Shown here in pieces: positions 6,664 through 15,016 of a DNA stretch of 64,000 nucleotides; the stretch's first letter is position 1, and each line of letters opens with the position of its first letter. Source of the DNA: Streptomyces shenzhenensis (GTDB taxonomy: Bacteria > Actinomycetota > Actinomycetes > Streptomycetales > Streptomycetaceae); contig NZ_JAJONF010000012.1 of the NCBI RefSeq assembly GCF_021462265.1, forward strand, positions 62,001 to 126,000, read 5' to 3'. Made by a program: the position numbers and the translations under genes. The notes beneath the pieces were generated by a model. It saw nothing but the letters and a program-made list of their open reading frames with translations, searched no databases and was not told where the DNA came from.

Positions 6664-8394
6664 TCAGCCGTCGAGCCAGTCACCTGTTACGCCCGTGGGA
6701 CGGTGTCCCGTGGCGTTCCAGAGGAAATGCGGGTGGGCGCAGCCGAACATGTAGGCGAGCAGGGCGGTGTCCTCCCGCCCGGTCCGAGGGTCGTGCAGGG
6801 TGTGGAATCTTTCGGATCCGACCACCCCGGCGTCCTGCTGGACCTCACGGGCACGGGCCGGGGACGGTGCGGCGCTGGACGCCTCCACGGCGGCGATGTA
6901 GGTACGGCGCAGGATCTCCCATGAGTTGTCGGTGTCGCCGTACCACGGGCCGTGCACTGCTTCGAAGGCGTGGAGCTCGGCGTCGAAGAGGGGCCATGTC
7001 CGGGGGTACTGGGCCCGGCAGCGTGCGGACAGCTCGGCGGTCCGGGGGCTGAGTGCCGGTACGGAGGGCCGCGGGCTGATGGTGAGGGTGGTGCCGTGGG
7101 TGAGGATGCCGGTGCACGCGTTGGGCTGCAGGTCGCACAGCGCGCACCCCTGCGCCGGGGGGAGGCCCTCGGTGATGCCGTCGAACCACAGGGCGTGGCG
7201 GCCCGTGAGGCCCATCCAGACGATGGTGGTGGTCATCAGCCAGGTGTTCCACATCGGGCGGTGCGCCTCGGGCGTGCAGCCGTACTTGACGAGGGCTATG
7301 GCGCAGGCGGCGTAGAGGGCCTTGGTGTGGGTGGGCATCTCGGCGAGCCAGAAGTTGCTGATCTCCCCGGTGAGGGCGTCGGCCCGTACGTCGGCCATGT
7401 CGTCGATGACGCGGCACAGCAGCAGGGCGGCGAGGTTCTCCTCCTGCCAGAGTTCGCTGTCGGGCGCGACGTGCCAGAACAGGCAGTCCAGCATCTGCAG
7501 GACCGAGTAGGTGCTCTGGCCGAGCGGGTTGGTCTGGGGGAGCGTGACACTGCCCGCGTGGTGCTGTCGGAGCCAGTACTCGTCGACGGACCGCTTGTGG
7601 GCGGCGAAGAGCCCGGAGACCAGGGCCCGTGCGCTGTTGGTGCTGAAACTCTCGGCCAAGCGGTCTTCCACGTGCTGGGTGAGGCGCGTGGTGTCGATGG
7701 TGTCGATCACGCGTTTGTATTCGTGGAAGACGAGGATGTCGTCCTCGAAGCGGTGACGGTGGCCGAGGTCTCGTTCGAGGTCGTTCATCTGCCGGGTCCA
7801 GGACCATCCACCGGTCAGGACGCTGTCGAGTTCCCGGCGGTACGGCCAGGTCTTGACAGCGAGGGGCCGCCCGGCGCTGTGCCGCCAGTGGTAGTCGTCC
7901 AGCGTGCGCGCGGGGGGCGTGGGCAGCCGGTGGCACAGCGGGCAGTCGCAGGCGGTTGTCCGCTCCTCCTCGCGCGGCGGGGTCAGTGCCCGGCTCCGCC
8001 AGGCCCCCTCCAGCATCGCGCAGGTCAGCCGGCAGATCTCGGCATCGGTGCCGACCTGCGGGAAGGCCGCTTCGATCAGGCGCAGGCTGGAGTCGAGGCG
8101 GCGCAGCCTGGCGTAGCCCTCCTCGTCGGGCGGGAGGAAGTCGCGCTGCGCCAGACGGAGAGCTCCCTCCACCCGCAGCGTGGTGCCGGAGTGCGGGGAT
8201 CCGAGTGCGTCGAGCCGTTGCTGAGCGGCGTCCTGGCAGGCTCGGTACTGCTCCGTGCTCCCGTTGACGCGTTCCAGGAAGAGGCCGGCCAGGGTCTTCC
8301 CCGCCTCGGCGGGCTGGAGCAGGGCGCTTGGCCCCGCCGGAAGCAGGCTGTCGGCGGACGCCTTCGGAACGGCACCTACGCCTTGGGATGTCAC
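6664..8394 (-). CDS. Class I isoprenoid-fold enzyme of unassigned activity
   Basis: 576 aa from GTG 8394, chosen for the GAAGGAG site 6 nt upstream; an upstream extension of 40 Arg-rich codons looks non-coding. Residues around 327-345 read CRVIDDMADVRADALTG, which resembles the Asp-rich Mg-binding helix of trans-prenyltransferases (DDxxD followed by Asp and Gly). A second acidic patch, MNDLERDLGHRHRFEDD, lies nearer the N-terminus. Two Cys-rich motifs, CDCPLCH (near 150) and CALCDLQPNAC (near 420), could bind a metal and are unusual for terpene synthases. The predicted helix content is high and there is no signal peptide. The fold assignment is an inference from one motif. Substrate and product are unknown. 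It stands alone, beside a terpene-cyclase-like remnant. Confidence 0.6.
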   Translation of the reverse strand: MTSQGVGAVPKASADSLLPAGPSALLQPAEAGKTLAGLFLERVNGSTEQYRACQDAAQQRLDALGSPHSGTTLRVEGALRLAQRDFLPPDEEGYARLRRLDSSLRLIEAAFPQVGTDAEICRLTCAMLEGAWRSRALTPPREEERTTACDCPLCHRLPTPPARTLDDYHWRHSAGRPLAVKTWPYRRELDSVLTGGWSWTRQMNDLERDLGHRHRFEDDILVFHEYKRVIDTIDTTRLTQHVEDRLAESFSTNSARALVSGLFAAHKRSVDEYWLRQHHAGSVTLPQTNPLGQSTYSVLQMLDCLFWHVAPDSELWQEENLAALLLCRVIDDMADVRADALTGEISNFWLAEMPTHTKALYAACAIALVKYGCTPEAHRPMWNTWLMTTTIVWMGLTGRHALWFDGITEGLPPAQGCALCDLQPNACTGILTHGTTLTISPRPSVPALSPRTAELSARCRAQYPRTWPLFDAELHAFEAVHGPWYGDTDNSWEILRRTYIAAVEASSAAPSPARAREVQQDAGVVGSERFHTLHDPRTGREDTALLAYMFGCAHPHFLWNATGHRPTGVTGDWLDG

Positions 8395-8686
8395 ACCGGT
8401 CTCCTTCAAGCTGTGGTCGTGGCAAGGGAATCGACCGACCGGGGTGCGTCGGCCGGTCGTGTCCGGGAATCTGCTGTCCCTGCCGCGTCGGCCTCGCCGC
8501 ACAGCCGGACGCACGCGACCGGCTCCGGTTCAGGCTGTGAAACGCCCGCGAGGGCACGGCTGCCGCGTCGACGGCCGGAGAACGGAGCGAGGTCTCCCAC
8601 CTGCCGCTCGACGCCGCAGGTCTTCCATGAACGGCCCGTCCCTGCCGAAGCACCCTTGCTACAGGACGAGCACCCGCGTGGCCGCC

Positions 8687-8857
8687 TCAGCCGTGGCGGC
8701 CGAAGGGCACTCGCGGCCCCTCAGGCACGGCGCGACCCCCGGGTCCGGGGCGGGCGGCCGCCCGCGGCAGGTGGCGCGACCGGCGGGCGCGCTCGAACTC
8801 CGGATGCTCGCTGACGGGGGTCTCGAAGGCCAGGCCGAACATGGCGTCCTGAGGCAT
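8687..8857 (-). pseudogene. Possible N-terminal remnant of a terpene cyclase, or small peptide gene
   Basis: 56 codons with a good ribosome site (GAAAGGAA, 4 nt before ATG 8857). The first 24 residues, MPQDAMFGLAFETPVSEHPE then FERA, look like the start of bacterial class I terpene cyclases, where an aromatic-Pro-x-Pro-like stretch and HPxxxxAR precede the catalytic domain. After about residue 27 the similarity is lost and the frame becomes Arg/Pro/Gly-rich (RHLPRAAARPGPGG). I read it as a degraded cyclase gene cut after its N-terminus. A functional short peptide cannot be excluded. Confidence 0.4.
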
Positions 8858-8904
8858 GTGTTTCCTTTCGGGCAACAGTGCGCAGAGTCCCCCCGGTCCT
8901 GCGA

Positions 8905-8928
8905 ACGGGTGGCCTGTCGGCCACCCGT
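8905..8928. repeat. Perfect hairpin upstream of the small ORF
   Basis: ACGGGTGGCC and GGCCACCCGT form a perfect 10-bp stem with a TGTC loop, 48 bp before the start at 8857. It could be an operator or an attenuator. Confidence 0.45.
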
Positions 8929-9034
8929 GGACTCGAACTGGCCTTCGTGGCTCGAAAGTTGAGCCATGAAGCGTTACGAGGCTGCCCAAGCGTAAATGAT
9001 CTACGCGTGACCTCGCCGTGACGTGTGTTACTGC

Positions 9035-10669
9035 TCATGCCTCCCCGGCCGAGTACACTCGCGCGCCCCCGACGTATGTGTGCGCGACCTGTGTGTCCGC
9101 GATGTGCTCCGGGGGACCGGTGAACGGATCGCGGTCCAGCACCACCAGGTCCGCGAGCGCGCCGACCGCCACCCGCCCGGTGTCGTCGAGGTGGTTCACA
9201 TAGGCGGAACCGGCCGTGTACGCCCTGATCGCGTCGCCGAGTCCCAGTCGCTCCCCGGGCAGGAACACCGGCGCGTCGCCGCCCGGTTCGACCCGGTTCA
9301 CCGCGACATGGATGCCCTGGAGGGGGTCGGGGCTGCTCACCGGCCAGTCGCTGCCGCCCGCGAGCCGCGCCCCGGAGCGCAGCAGCGACCCGAACGGGTA
9401 CTGCCGCCCGGCCCGTTCCGGGCCCAGGAAGGGGATCGTCAGCTCGTCCATCTGCGGCTCGTGCGCGGCCCACAGTGCCTGGATGGTGGCGGTGGCGCCG
9501 AGCCGGGCGAAACGCGGTATGTCGGCGGGGTGCACGACCTGGAGATGTGCCAGGTGGGGCCGCGTGTCGCTGGGGCCATTGGCGGCCCGCGCGGCCTCCA
9601 CGGCGTCCAGCGCGTCCCGCACCGCCCGGTCGCCCAGCGCGTGGAAGTGGCACTGGAAGCCGAGCGCGTCCAACTCGGCGACATAGGCGGGGAGTTGTCG
9701 TGGGTCGATGAAGCTCTTACCGCGATTGCGCGTCGCACAGCCGCACTTGTCCAGGTAGGGGTCGAGCAGCGCCGCCGTGCCGTTCTCGGCGACCCCGTCC
9801 AGCATCAGCTTCACCGTGCCCGCCCGGAACCTGCCGTGACTCAACGCGGCCCGTTTCTCCACGAGTTCGGGTATCTGCTCGGCGCCCCGCGCCCGGTCCC
9901 ACCACAGCGCGCCGACCACCCGTGCGGTCAGCGAACCCTCCCGGGCGGCCGTGAGATACGCCTCGGACGGGTCGTCCATGCCGAGGAACTCCCCGACCAG
10001 CGCGTCCTGCCACGCCGTGATGCCGAGCGCGTGCAGGTGCCGCTGGGCGTGCAGCAGCGCCGCCAGCCGGTCCGCCGGGGCGGCCGGCGGGGCGAGCCGG
10101 CCGACCAGCTGCATCGCACCCTCCTGGAGCGTGCCGCTCGGCGCGCCGGAGGCGTCCCGGTCGATCCGCCCGTCGGCCGGGTCGGGCGTGTCGCGGCCGA
10201 TCCCGGCCAGCTCCAGCGCCCGGCTGTTGACCCAGGCCCCGTGATGGTCCCGGTTGGGCAGATACACCGGCCGGTCCGGTACGACGGCGTCCAGCAGCTC
10301 CTTCGTCGGTGTACCGCCCTCGAACGCCTCCATGGACCAGCCGCCGCCCAGGATCCAGTCCCGCTCCGGATGCGCCCCGGCAAAGGCCCGGACGGCGGCC
10401 ACGGTCTCCCCGGCGGTGCGCAGCCCGGTCAGATCGCACTGGGCCAGTTCGAGGCCGGCCGGGACCGGATGGACGTGCGCGTCCTGGAACCCGGGCAGCA
10501 GCAGCCGCCCGGCCAGGTCCACCACCTCGGTGCGCGGTCCGGCGAGTTCCCGCAGCTCCCCGGCGGAGCCGACGGCGGTGATGCGCTCACCGGTGACGGC
10601 GACGGCAGCGGCCGCCGGGCCCTCGGGGGTGAGGACGGGGCCGCCGGTGAAGAGCAGATCTGCGTACAT
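9035..10669 (-). CDS. Amidohydrolase, YtcJ-like
   Basis: 544 aa, full length for the YtcJ group of metal-dependent amidohydrolases. The N-terminal beta domain carries LLLPGFQDAHVHP, with the HxH metal ligands near residues 65-67. Further landmarks are GGGWSMEAFEGG, CHFHALGDRAVRDAL and GGSDWPVSSPDPLQG, the last supplying the late Asp. These enzymes hydrolyse C-N bonds of formamides, cyclic amides or amino-acid derivatives; the substrate here is unknown. It lies 12 bp downstream of an amino-acid permease on the same strand, so uptake and hydrolysis of one substrate is likely. Confidence 0.88.
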   Translation of the reverse strand: MYADLLFTGGPVLTPEGPAAAAVAVTGERITAVGSAGELRELAGPRTEVVDLAGRLLLPGFQDAHVHPVPAGLELAQCDLTGLRTAGETVAAVRAFAGAHPERDWILGGGWSMEAFEGGTPTKELLDAVVPDRPVYLPNRDHHGAWVNSRALELAGIGRDTPDPADGRIDRDASGAPSGTLQEGAMQLVGRLAPPAAPADRLAALLHAQRHLHALGITAWQDALVGEFLGMDDPSEAYLTAAREGSLTARVVGALWWDRARGAEQIPELVEKRAALSHGRFRAGTVKLMLDGVAENGTAALLDPYLDKCGCATRNRGKSFIDPRQLPAYVAELDALGFQCHFHALGDRAVRDALDAVEAARAANGPSDTRPHLAHLQVVHPADIPRFARLGATATIQALWAAHEPQMDELTIPFLGPERAGRQYPFGSLLRSGARLAGGSDWPVSSPDPLQGIHVAVNRVEPGGDAPVFLPGERLGLGDAIRAYTAGSAYVNHLDDTGRVAVGALADLVVLDRDPFTGPPEHIADTQVAHTYVGGARVYSAGEA

Positions 10670-10681
10670 GTGTCCTGTTTC

Positions 10682-12175
10682 TCAGTTGGGGATCGTGAGC
10701 AGTCGGGGCGCGTCGGCGTCCGTGCCTTCGCCGGTGCGGAAGTACGGCGAGCGGCGCACGTACTTCGCCCAGCCGGCCGCGACGAACCCGGACCCGATCA
10801 TCGCCAGCGGGGTGGCCAGCAGGAACCAGCCGTTGTCCGCGCTGACCTGGAAGTGGTCGGCGGAGCTGTAGAAGGACCAGCCGAGACAGCCGCCGAGGCC
10901 CAGCAGGGCGAGCGCGCTCAACGCCGGCAGCACCACGGCCCGTACGCCCTGCCGCCAGTCCTCGCGCAGCAGCCGGCGAAAGCGCGCGGCGGCGGCGAGC
11001 GCGGTCAGCGCGTACGACAGGGCGACGACGATGCCGACGGCGTTCACCGTCGCCATGATCATGTCGGCGAGCCGCGGGATCACCAGGGCGAGCGCGGCGA
11101 CCGCCGCGGCCAGCGCGCCGATCAGCAGGGTGCCGGCCGCCGGGGTCCCGTACCGGGCACTGACCCTGGACCACACCGGCCCGAGGGTACGGTCCCGGCT
11201 CATCGCGAACATGCCCCGGGCCGTCGGGATCACCCCGGCCTGGAGCGAGGCCACCGCCGAGAACATCAGCGCCACCAGCGGCAGCGCGGCCCACGGCTGC
11301 GAGGCCAGCCGGTCGCCGAAGAAGGCCAGCCCCTCGGCCCCGTGCCCGGCCAGCTCCTTCTCGGAGAGCACGCGCTGGAACGCCACCGAGCCCAGCAGGA
11401 ACAGGCCCAGCATGGTCACCAGGGTGATCAGTCCGGCCCGTGAGGCGTCCCGGGGGTCGCGGACCTCCTCGTTGACGCTGAACGCGGCCTCGAAACCCCA
11501 GTAGCAGAACACCGAGAGGAGCAGGCCCTGGGCGAGAGCGGTGGCCGACGGGATCGCGAACGGGTCGAACCAGCTCAGCCTGAAGGGGTGGGGACCGGTG
11601 ACGACGCCGTAGCCGCAGAACCCGAGCAGGACCACGTACTCGAAGACCAGCAGCCCGGTCTGCAGGCGGGCGGCGGTGCGGATACCGGTCACGGCGGTGA
11701 CGGTGACGGCGGCCAGGACGACGATGCCGACAGCCGTGGTCTGGGCCGTCGAACCCGGGTCGAGGGCGAGCGAGCCGAGCCGGTGCGCTCCGGCCTCACC
11801 CGCCAGTTGCAGCATGGCGGATCCCGTGACCGCCGTGGTGTACGCCAGGAAGGCCACCGTCGCCACGATGTTCACCCAGCCGACCATGAAGCCGAGCCAC
11901 GGACTGAGCGAACGGCCCACCCACACATAGCCGTTGCCCGCGTTCGGTTCCACCCGGTTCAGCCGCGAGTAGGCACCCGCGATGCCGAGGACCGGCAGGA
12001 ACGCCAGCAGCATGATGGCCGGCAGATGCAGCCCGACCACCCCGGCCGTCACCCCCAGACCGATGCCGATGCTGGTGGTGGCGGCCGTACTGGACGCGGC
12101 GACCGCGACGCCGTCGAGGACGCCCAGGGATCTGCGCAACCCAGGGGGGTCCGCCACGTAGGGCTGGTCGGTCAT
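10682..12175 (-). CDS. APC superfamily amino-acid/polyamine permease
   Basis: 497 aa with about 12 membrane segments. The first helix, GVAVAASSTAATTSIGIGLG, is the substrate-binding unwound helix of the family. The segment PNAGNGYVWVGRSLSPWLGF and FCYWGFEAAFSVNEEVRDP are typical. ATG 12175 is taken; GTG 12184 is also possible. It is the first gene of an operon with the amidohydrolase and is divergent from a TetR gene 126 bp away, which is its likely regulator. Confidence 0.88.
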   Translation of the reverse strand: MTDQPYVADPPGLRRSLGVLDGVAVAASSTAATTSIGIGLGVTAGVVGLHLPAIMLLAFLPVLGIAGAYSRLNRVEPNAGNGYVWVGRSLSPWLGFMVGWVNIVATVAFLAYTTAVTGSAMLQLAGEAGAHRLGSLALDPGSTAQTTAVGIVVLAAVTVTAVTGIRTAARLQTGLLVFEYVVLLGFCGYGVVTGPHPFRLSWFDPFAIPSATALAQGLLLSVFCYWGFEAAFSVNEEVRDPRDASRAGLITLVTMLGLFLLGSVAFQRVLSEKELAGHGAEGLAFFGDRLASQPWAALPLVALMFSAVASLQAGVIPTARGMFAMSRDRTLGPVWSRVSARYGTPAAGTLLIGALAAAVAALALVIPRLADMIMATVNAVGIVVALSYALTALAAAARFRRLLREDWRQGVRAVVLPALSALALLGLGGCLGWSFYSSADHFQVSADNGWFLLATPLAMIGSGFVAAGWAKYVRRSPYFRTGEGTDADAPRLLTIPN

Positions 12176-12256
12176 GGCCGGCACACTCCGCTCCGCACCT
12201 GGGGGCCACTGGCCGGCCCCGGTGACGGGACATGAAACTGCCGGTCCGCTTCACAG

Positions 12257-12273
12257 GTCAACGGTGTTGTCAT
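12257..12273. promoter_or_regulatory. Imperfect palindrome in the permease/tetR divergent region
   Basis: GGTCAACGGTGTTGTCA is a near-palindrome (GTCAAC and GTTGTC) between the divergent permease and TetR genes and is a candidate TetR operator. Only visual symmetry supports it. Confidence 0.3.
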
Positions 12274-12301
12274 AAGGTGCGCCACCAGGGAGGGAGACCC
12301 C

Positions 12302-13030
12302 ATGAGCGAACGCGTCGTCCCGGCTACCGCCCGGCAGCGCCGGCGCCCCACCAAACAGGGCGTGGTCCTCTCCGGGGAACTGATCGTCGAGACCGCGATG
12401 CGGCTGATCGAGGAGCACGGCGCCGACGCCCTGTCCGTGCGCCGCCTCGGCCGCGCCCTGGGCGCCGACCCCAGCCCGCTCTACCGCTACTTCCGGCACA
12501 CCGACGAGCTGATGCTCGCCATCGCCGACGAGCTGATCGGCCGTACTCTGCGGGGCTGGCGGCCCACCGGCGACTGGCGCGCCGACCTGCGCGAGCTCGG
12601 CCTGCGCATGCACGCCGGCGCCCTCGCCCATCCGCGGGCGGCGACGCTCAGCGCCCATCGGGTGACCGGGCGGACGTACGAGATCCAGGCGGTCGAGACC
12701 ATCCTCGGGATACTGCGGAACGCCGGTTTCCCGGATGCCGAGGCGGTCCGCGTCTACCACGCCTTCGTCGACCAGGCCCTCGCCTACGGCGCCCTCGACT
12801 CCGCCAGCACCGCCCTGCCCAAGCCCGCCCGGGACGCCGAGGCGGACGTGTGGCGGGCGACCTACGCCCGGCTGCCCGCCACCAGCCACCCGCACATCGC
12901 GGCCACCGCCCGCCATCTGGTGGCCTCGATGCGGAACAGCTCCTATCCGGCCGCCCTCGACCTGCTGCTGACCGCGGCCGAGGCCCGGCTGGCCCAGTCG
13001 CGCGCCGGGAAGCGGCTGGTGGGCGACTGA
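12302..13030 (+). CDS. TetR family regulator with TetR_C-type ligand domain
   Basis: 242 aa. The DNA-binding part runs from about 24 to 70: LIVETAMRLIEEHGADALSV then RRLGRALGADPSPLYRYF. The C-terminal part resembles the TetR_C_1 class (LRMHAGALAHPRAATL, FVDQALAYGALDS). The ribosome site is GGGAGGGAG. It is divergent from the permease-amidohydrolase operon and probably controls it. A VOC gene follows 52 bp downstream with its own ribosome site and may be co-transcribed. Confidence 0.9.
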   Translation: MSERVVPATARQRRRPTKQGVVLSGELIVETAMRLIEEHGADALSVRRLGRALGADPSPLYRYFRHTDELMLAIADELIGRTLRGWRPTGDWRADLRELGLRMHAGALAHPRAATLSAHRVTGRTYEIQAVETILGILRNAGFPDAEAVRVYHAFVDQALAYGALDSASTALPKPARDAEADVWRATYARLPATSHPHIAATARHLVASMRNSSYPAALDLLLTAAEARLAQSRAGKRLVGD

Positions 13031-13082
13031 ATCCGCCGATCGGGGACAGACGTGCCCGGGAGAACCTTCCGAGGGAGGAAAC

Positions 13083-13475
13083 ATGGCACTGGTGACCGCG
13101 GCCGTCGTGGTGCTCGACTGCGCAGAGCCCGAGAAACTCGCCCAGTTCTACCGGGAGTTCCTGGACGCCGAGGACGGCGAGGCCTCGGCCAACCTGGTCG
13201 AGATCCGGGCCACCGGCGGCTTCCGGATCGCCTTCCGGCGCGACGTCAACGCGGCCCCGCCGAGCTGGCCGCGGCCCGAGAACTCGCTCCAGGCCCATCT
13301 CGACTTCCTGGTCGAGGACCTGGACGAGGCCGAACGGCGGGTGGTCGGCCTCGGCGGACGGCCGATCGAGACGAAGGACCCGGCCGGGCCGTACGAGGAA
13401 CGCGGGTACGCCGACCCGGCCGGACACTCCTTCACCCTGCGCCTGATGCCGCCCTCCGCGCCCAAGCAGGGCTGA
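13083..13475 (+). CDS. VOC family (glyoxalase/bleomycin-resistance-like) protein
   Basis: 130 aa, one vicinal-oxygen-chelate domain with its two beta-alpha-beta modules: VVVLDCAEPEKLAQFYREFL in the first and LDFLVEDLDEAERRV in the second. The C-terminal DPAGHSFTL is the usual final strand. The ribosome site AGGGAGGAAA precedes the ATG. The substrate cannot be told from the sequence, and such single-domain proteins work as dimers. It lies just after the TetR gene. Confidence 0.88.
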   Translation: MALVTAAVVVLDCAEPEKLAQFYREFLDAEDGEASANLVEIRATGGFRIAFRRDVNAAPPSWPRPENSLQAHLDFLVEDLDEAERRVVGLGGRPIETKDPAGPYEERGYADPAGHSFTLRLMPPSAPKQG

Positions 13476-13481
13476 GCCCGC

Positions 13482-13787
13482 TCAGTCCCGGCCGCCCTTC
13501 CGGGGCACCGGCCAGACCCCGGTGGAGCGCTCTACGGCCGTCGCGCCGGTGCGGTCCACGGCGCTGCGCACCACCGCGAAGACCGCCCCCTGGACCGTCG
13601 CGGCCAGCAGCACCTCGCCCCAGCCGCGGTCCCGGTCCAGGGCGTCCGGCGCGTCCCGCTCGCCGCGCAGCGCCATCCAGGTCCGGCGGAAGACCAGGGT
13701 GCCCAGCGCTCCGGCAGCCCAGCTCAGCACCCAGCCGAGGGGCGCGTAGACGAGGGGGAGCTTCAGCTTCTTCGTGCTCTTGGCCAT
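13482..13787 (-). CDS. DUF4235 membrane protein
   Basis: 101 aa. LPLVYAPLGWVLSWAAGALG and VLLAATVQGAVFAVVRSAVD form two hydrophobic helices around a short charged loop, the usual DUF4235 arrangement. The N-terminus is Lys-rich. It may be co-transcribed with the upstream glutathionyl-hydroquinone-reductase-like gene (16-bp gap). The family function is unknown. Confidence 0.85.
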   Translation of the reverse strand: MAKSTKKLKLPLVYAPLGWVLSWAAGALGTLVFRRTWMALRGERDAPDALDRDRGWGEVLLAATVQGAVFAVVRSAVDRTGATAVERSTGVWPVPRKGGRD

Positions 13788-13803
13788 GCCTGCCTCCGCG
13801 TTG

Positions 13804-14820
13804 TCAGGGCCGCCCCGCGGCCGGGATCTCCTCGGCCGCCGGCACCGGGCCGGGCGGCGTCCCGTCCCCGAAGGGCCGGCCGCCGAGCTCCTCCCGGTGA
13901 TGGGGCGTCAGCCACCCGGCGAGATCCGGCCCGAGGGGGACGACACGGGTCGGGTTGATGCCGGTGTGGACCTGGTAGTAGTGCCGCTTGATGTGGTCGA
14001 AGTCGACGGTGTCACCGAATCCCGGCGTCTGGTAGAGGTCCCTGGCGTACGCCCACAGCACCGGGTTCTCCGCGAGCTTGAAGCGATTGCACTTGAAGTG
14101 GCCGTGGTAGACGGCGTCGAACCGCACCAGCGTGGTGAACAGCCGGATGTCGGCCTCCGTGATCGTGTGCCCGACCAGATAGCGCTGCCCGGCCAGCCGC
14201 CCGGCGAGCAGCTCCAGCCGCCGGAACACCCCCGCGCACGCCTCCTCGTACTGCTGCTGCTCGTGCGCGAACCCGGCCCGGTACACCCCGTTGTTGACGT
14301 CCTCGTACACCTCGGCCGTCACCGTGTCGATCTCGTCGCGGTGCCGTGCCGGGTACAGGTCCGGCGCACCGTCCCGGTGCAGTGCCGTCCACTCGGTGGC
14401 CAGGTCCAGGGTCAGCCGCTGGTAGTCGTTGGTGACCAGCTTCCCGCTCGGCACGTCCACGACCGCGGGCACGCTCACCCCGCCCCGATACCCGGTCTCC
14501 CGGCGGTCGTAGGCCTCACTGAGGTACCGGATGCCGAGTACCGGGTCACGGCCGCCGGGGTCGAGGGTGAAGCGCCAGCTGCGGTCGTCCTGGATCGGAT
14601 CGGTGACGGCCAGCGACAGGGCGTCCTCCAGGCCGAGCAGCCGCCGGGAGATCAGCGCCCGGCCGGCCCACGGGCAGGCGCGGCTGACCACCAGCCGGTA
14701 CCGTCCGGCCGCCACCGGCCAGCCGTCGCGTCCGTCCGCGGTGATCCGGTCCGTGAAATGACTGGGGGACCGGCTGAAAGCCCTGTGCCCCAGCGCGCTG
14801 TTGCCGTCGCCGCCGTTCAT
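13804..14820 (-). CDS. Glutathionyl-hydroquinone reductase-like GST (Xi class)
   Basis: 338 aa, the usual length of YqjG/ECM4 enzymes. The active-site Cys lies in SRACPWAGR, which matches the CPWA signature of the Xi class, followed by VTNDY at the thiol-binding strand. The all-alpha domain includes YLVGHTITEADIRLFTTLVR. The class reduces glutathionyl-hydroquinones. Actinomycetes use mycothiol instead of glutathione, so the natural thiol is uncertain. The ribosome site is GAGGAGG. It is divergent from the cation transporter. Confidence 0.9.
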   Translation of the reverse strand: MNGGDGNSALGHRAFSRSPSHFTDRITADGRDGWPVAAGRYRLVVSRACPWAGRALISRRLLGLEDALSLAVTDPIQDDRSWRFTLDPGGRDPVLGIRYLSEAYDRRETGYRGGVSVPAVVDVPSGKLVTNDYQRLTLDLATEWTALHRDGAPDLYPARHRDEIDTVTAEVYEDVNNGVYRAGFAHEQQQYEEACAGVFRRLELLAGRLAGQRYLVGHTITEADIRLFTTLVRFDAVYHGHFKCNRFKLAENPVLWAYARDLYQTPGFGDTVDFDHIKRHYYQVHTGINPTRVVPLGPDLAGWLTPHHREELGGRPFGDGTPPGPVPAAEEIPAAGRP

Positions 14821-15016
14821 CGCGTCCTCCTCGCCGAGGGGCCGCCCCCGGCCGACCGGGGCCCCTGAGTCATGCGTTCCCCGGTTTCCGCCTTTCGCAC
14901 GGAGTGATCAGCGCCCGTCGGGGCAGTCGGCGGTCGTGAGCAGGACGTCGTCGCGGAAGCATTCGGACCGGAAACGCTCGGAGCGGGAACACGCGGAGGA
15001 GGAGAACTCGCAGGAG

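Larger units (their letters stand above)
8395..9034. other. 640-bp stretch without an intact gene
   Basis: It holds the ribosome site and presumably the promoter of the isoprenoid-enzyme gene, a short minus-strand ORF (8687-8857) resembling a terpene-cyclase N-terminus, and a hairpin (8905-8928). Several longer frames cross it but have poor codon bias. Confidence 0.5.
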
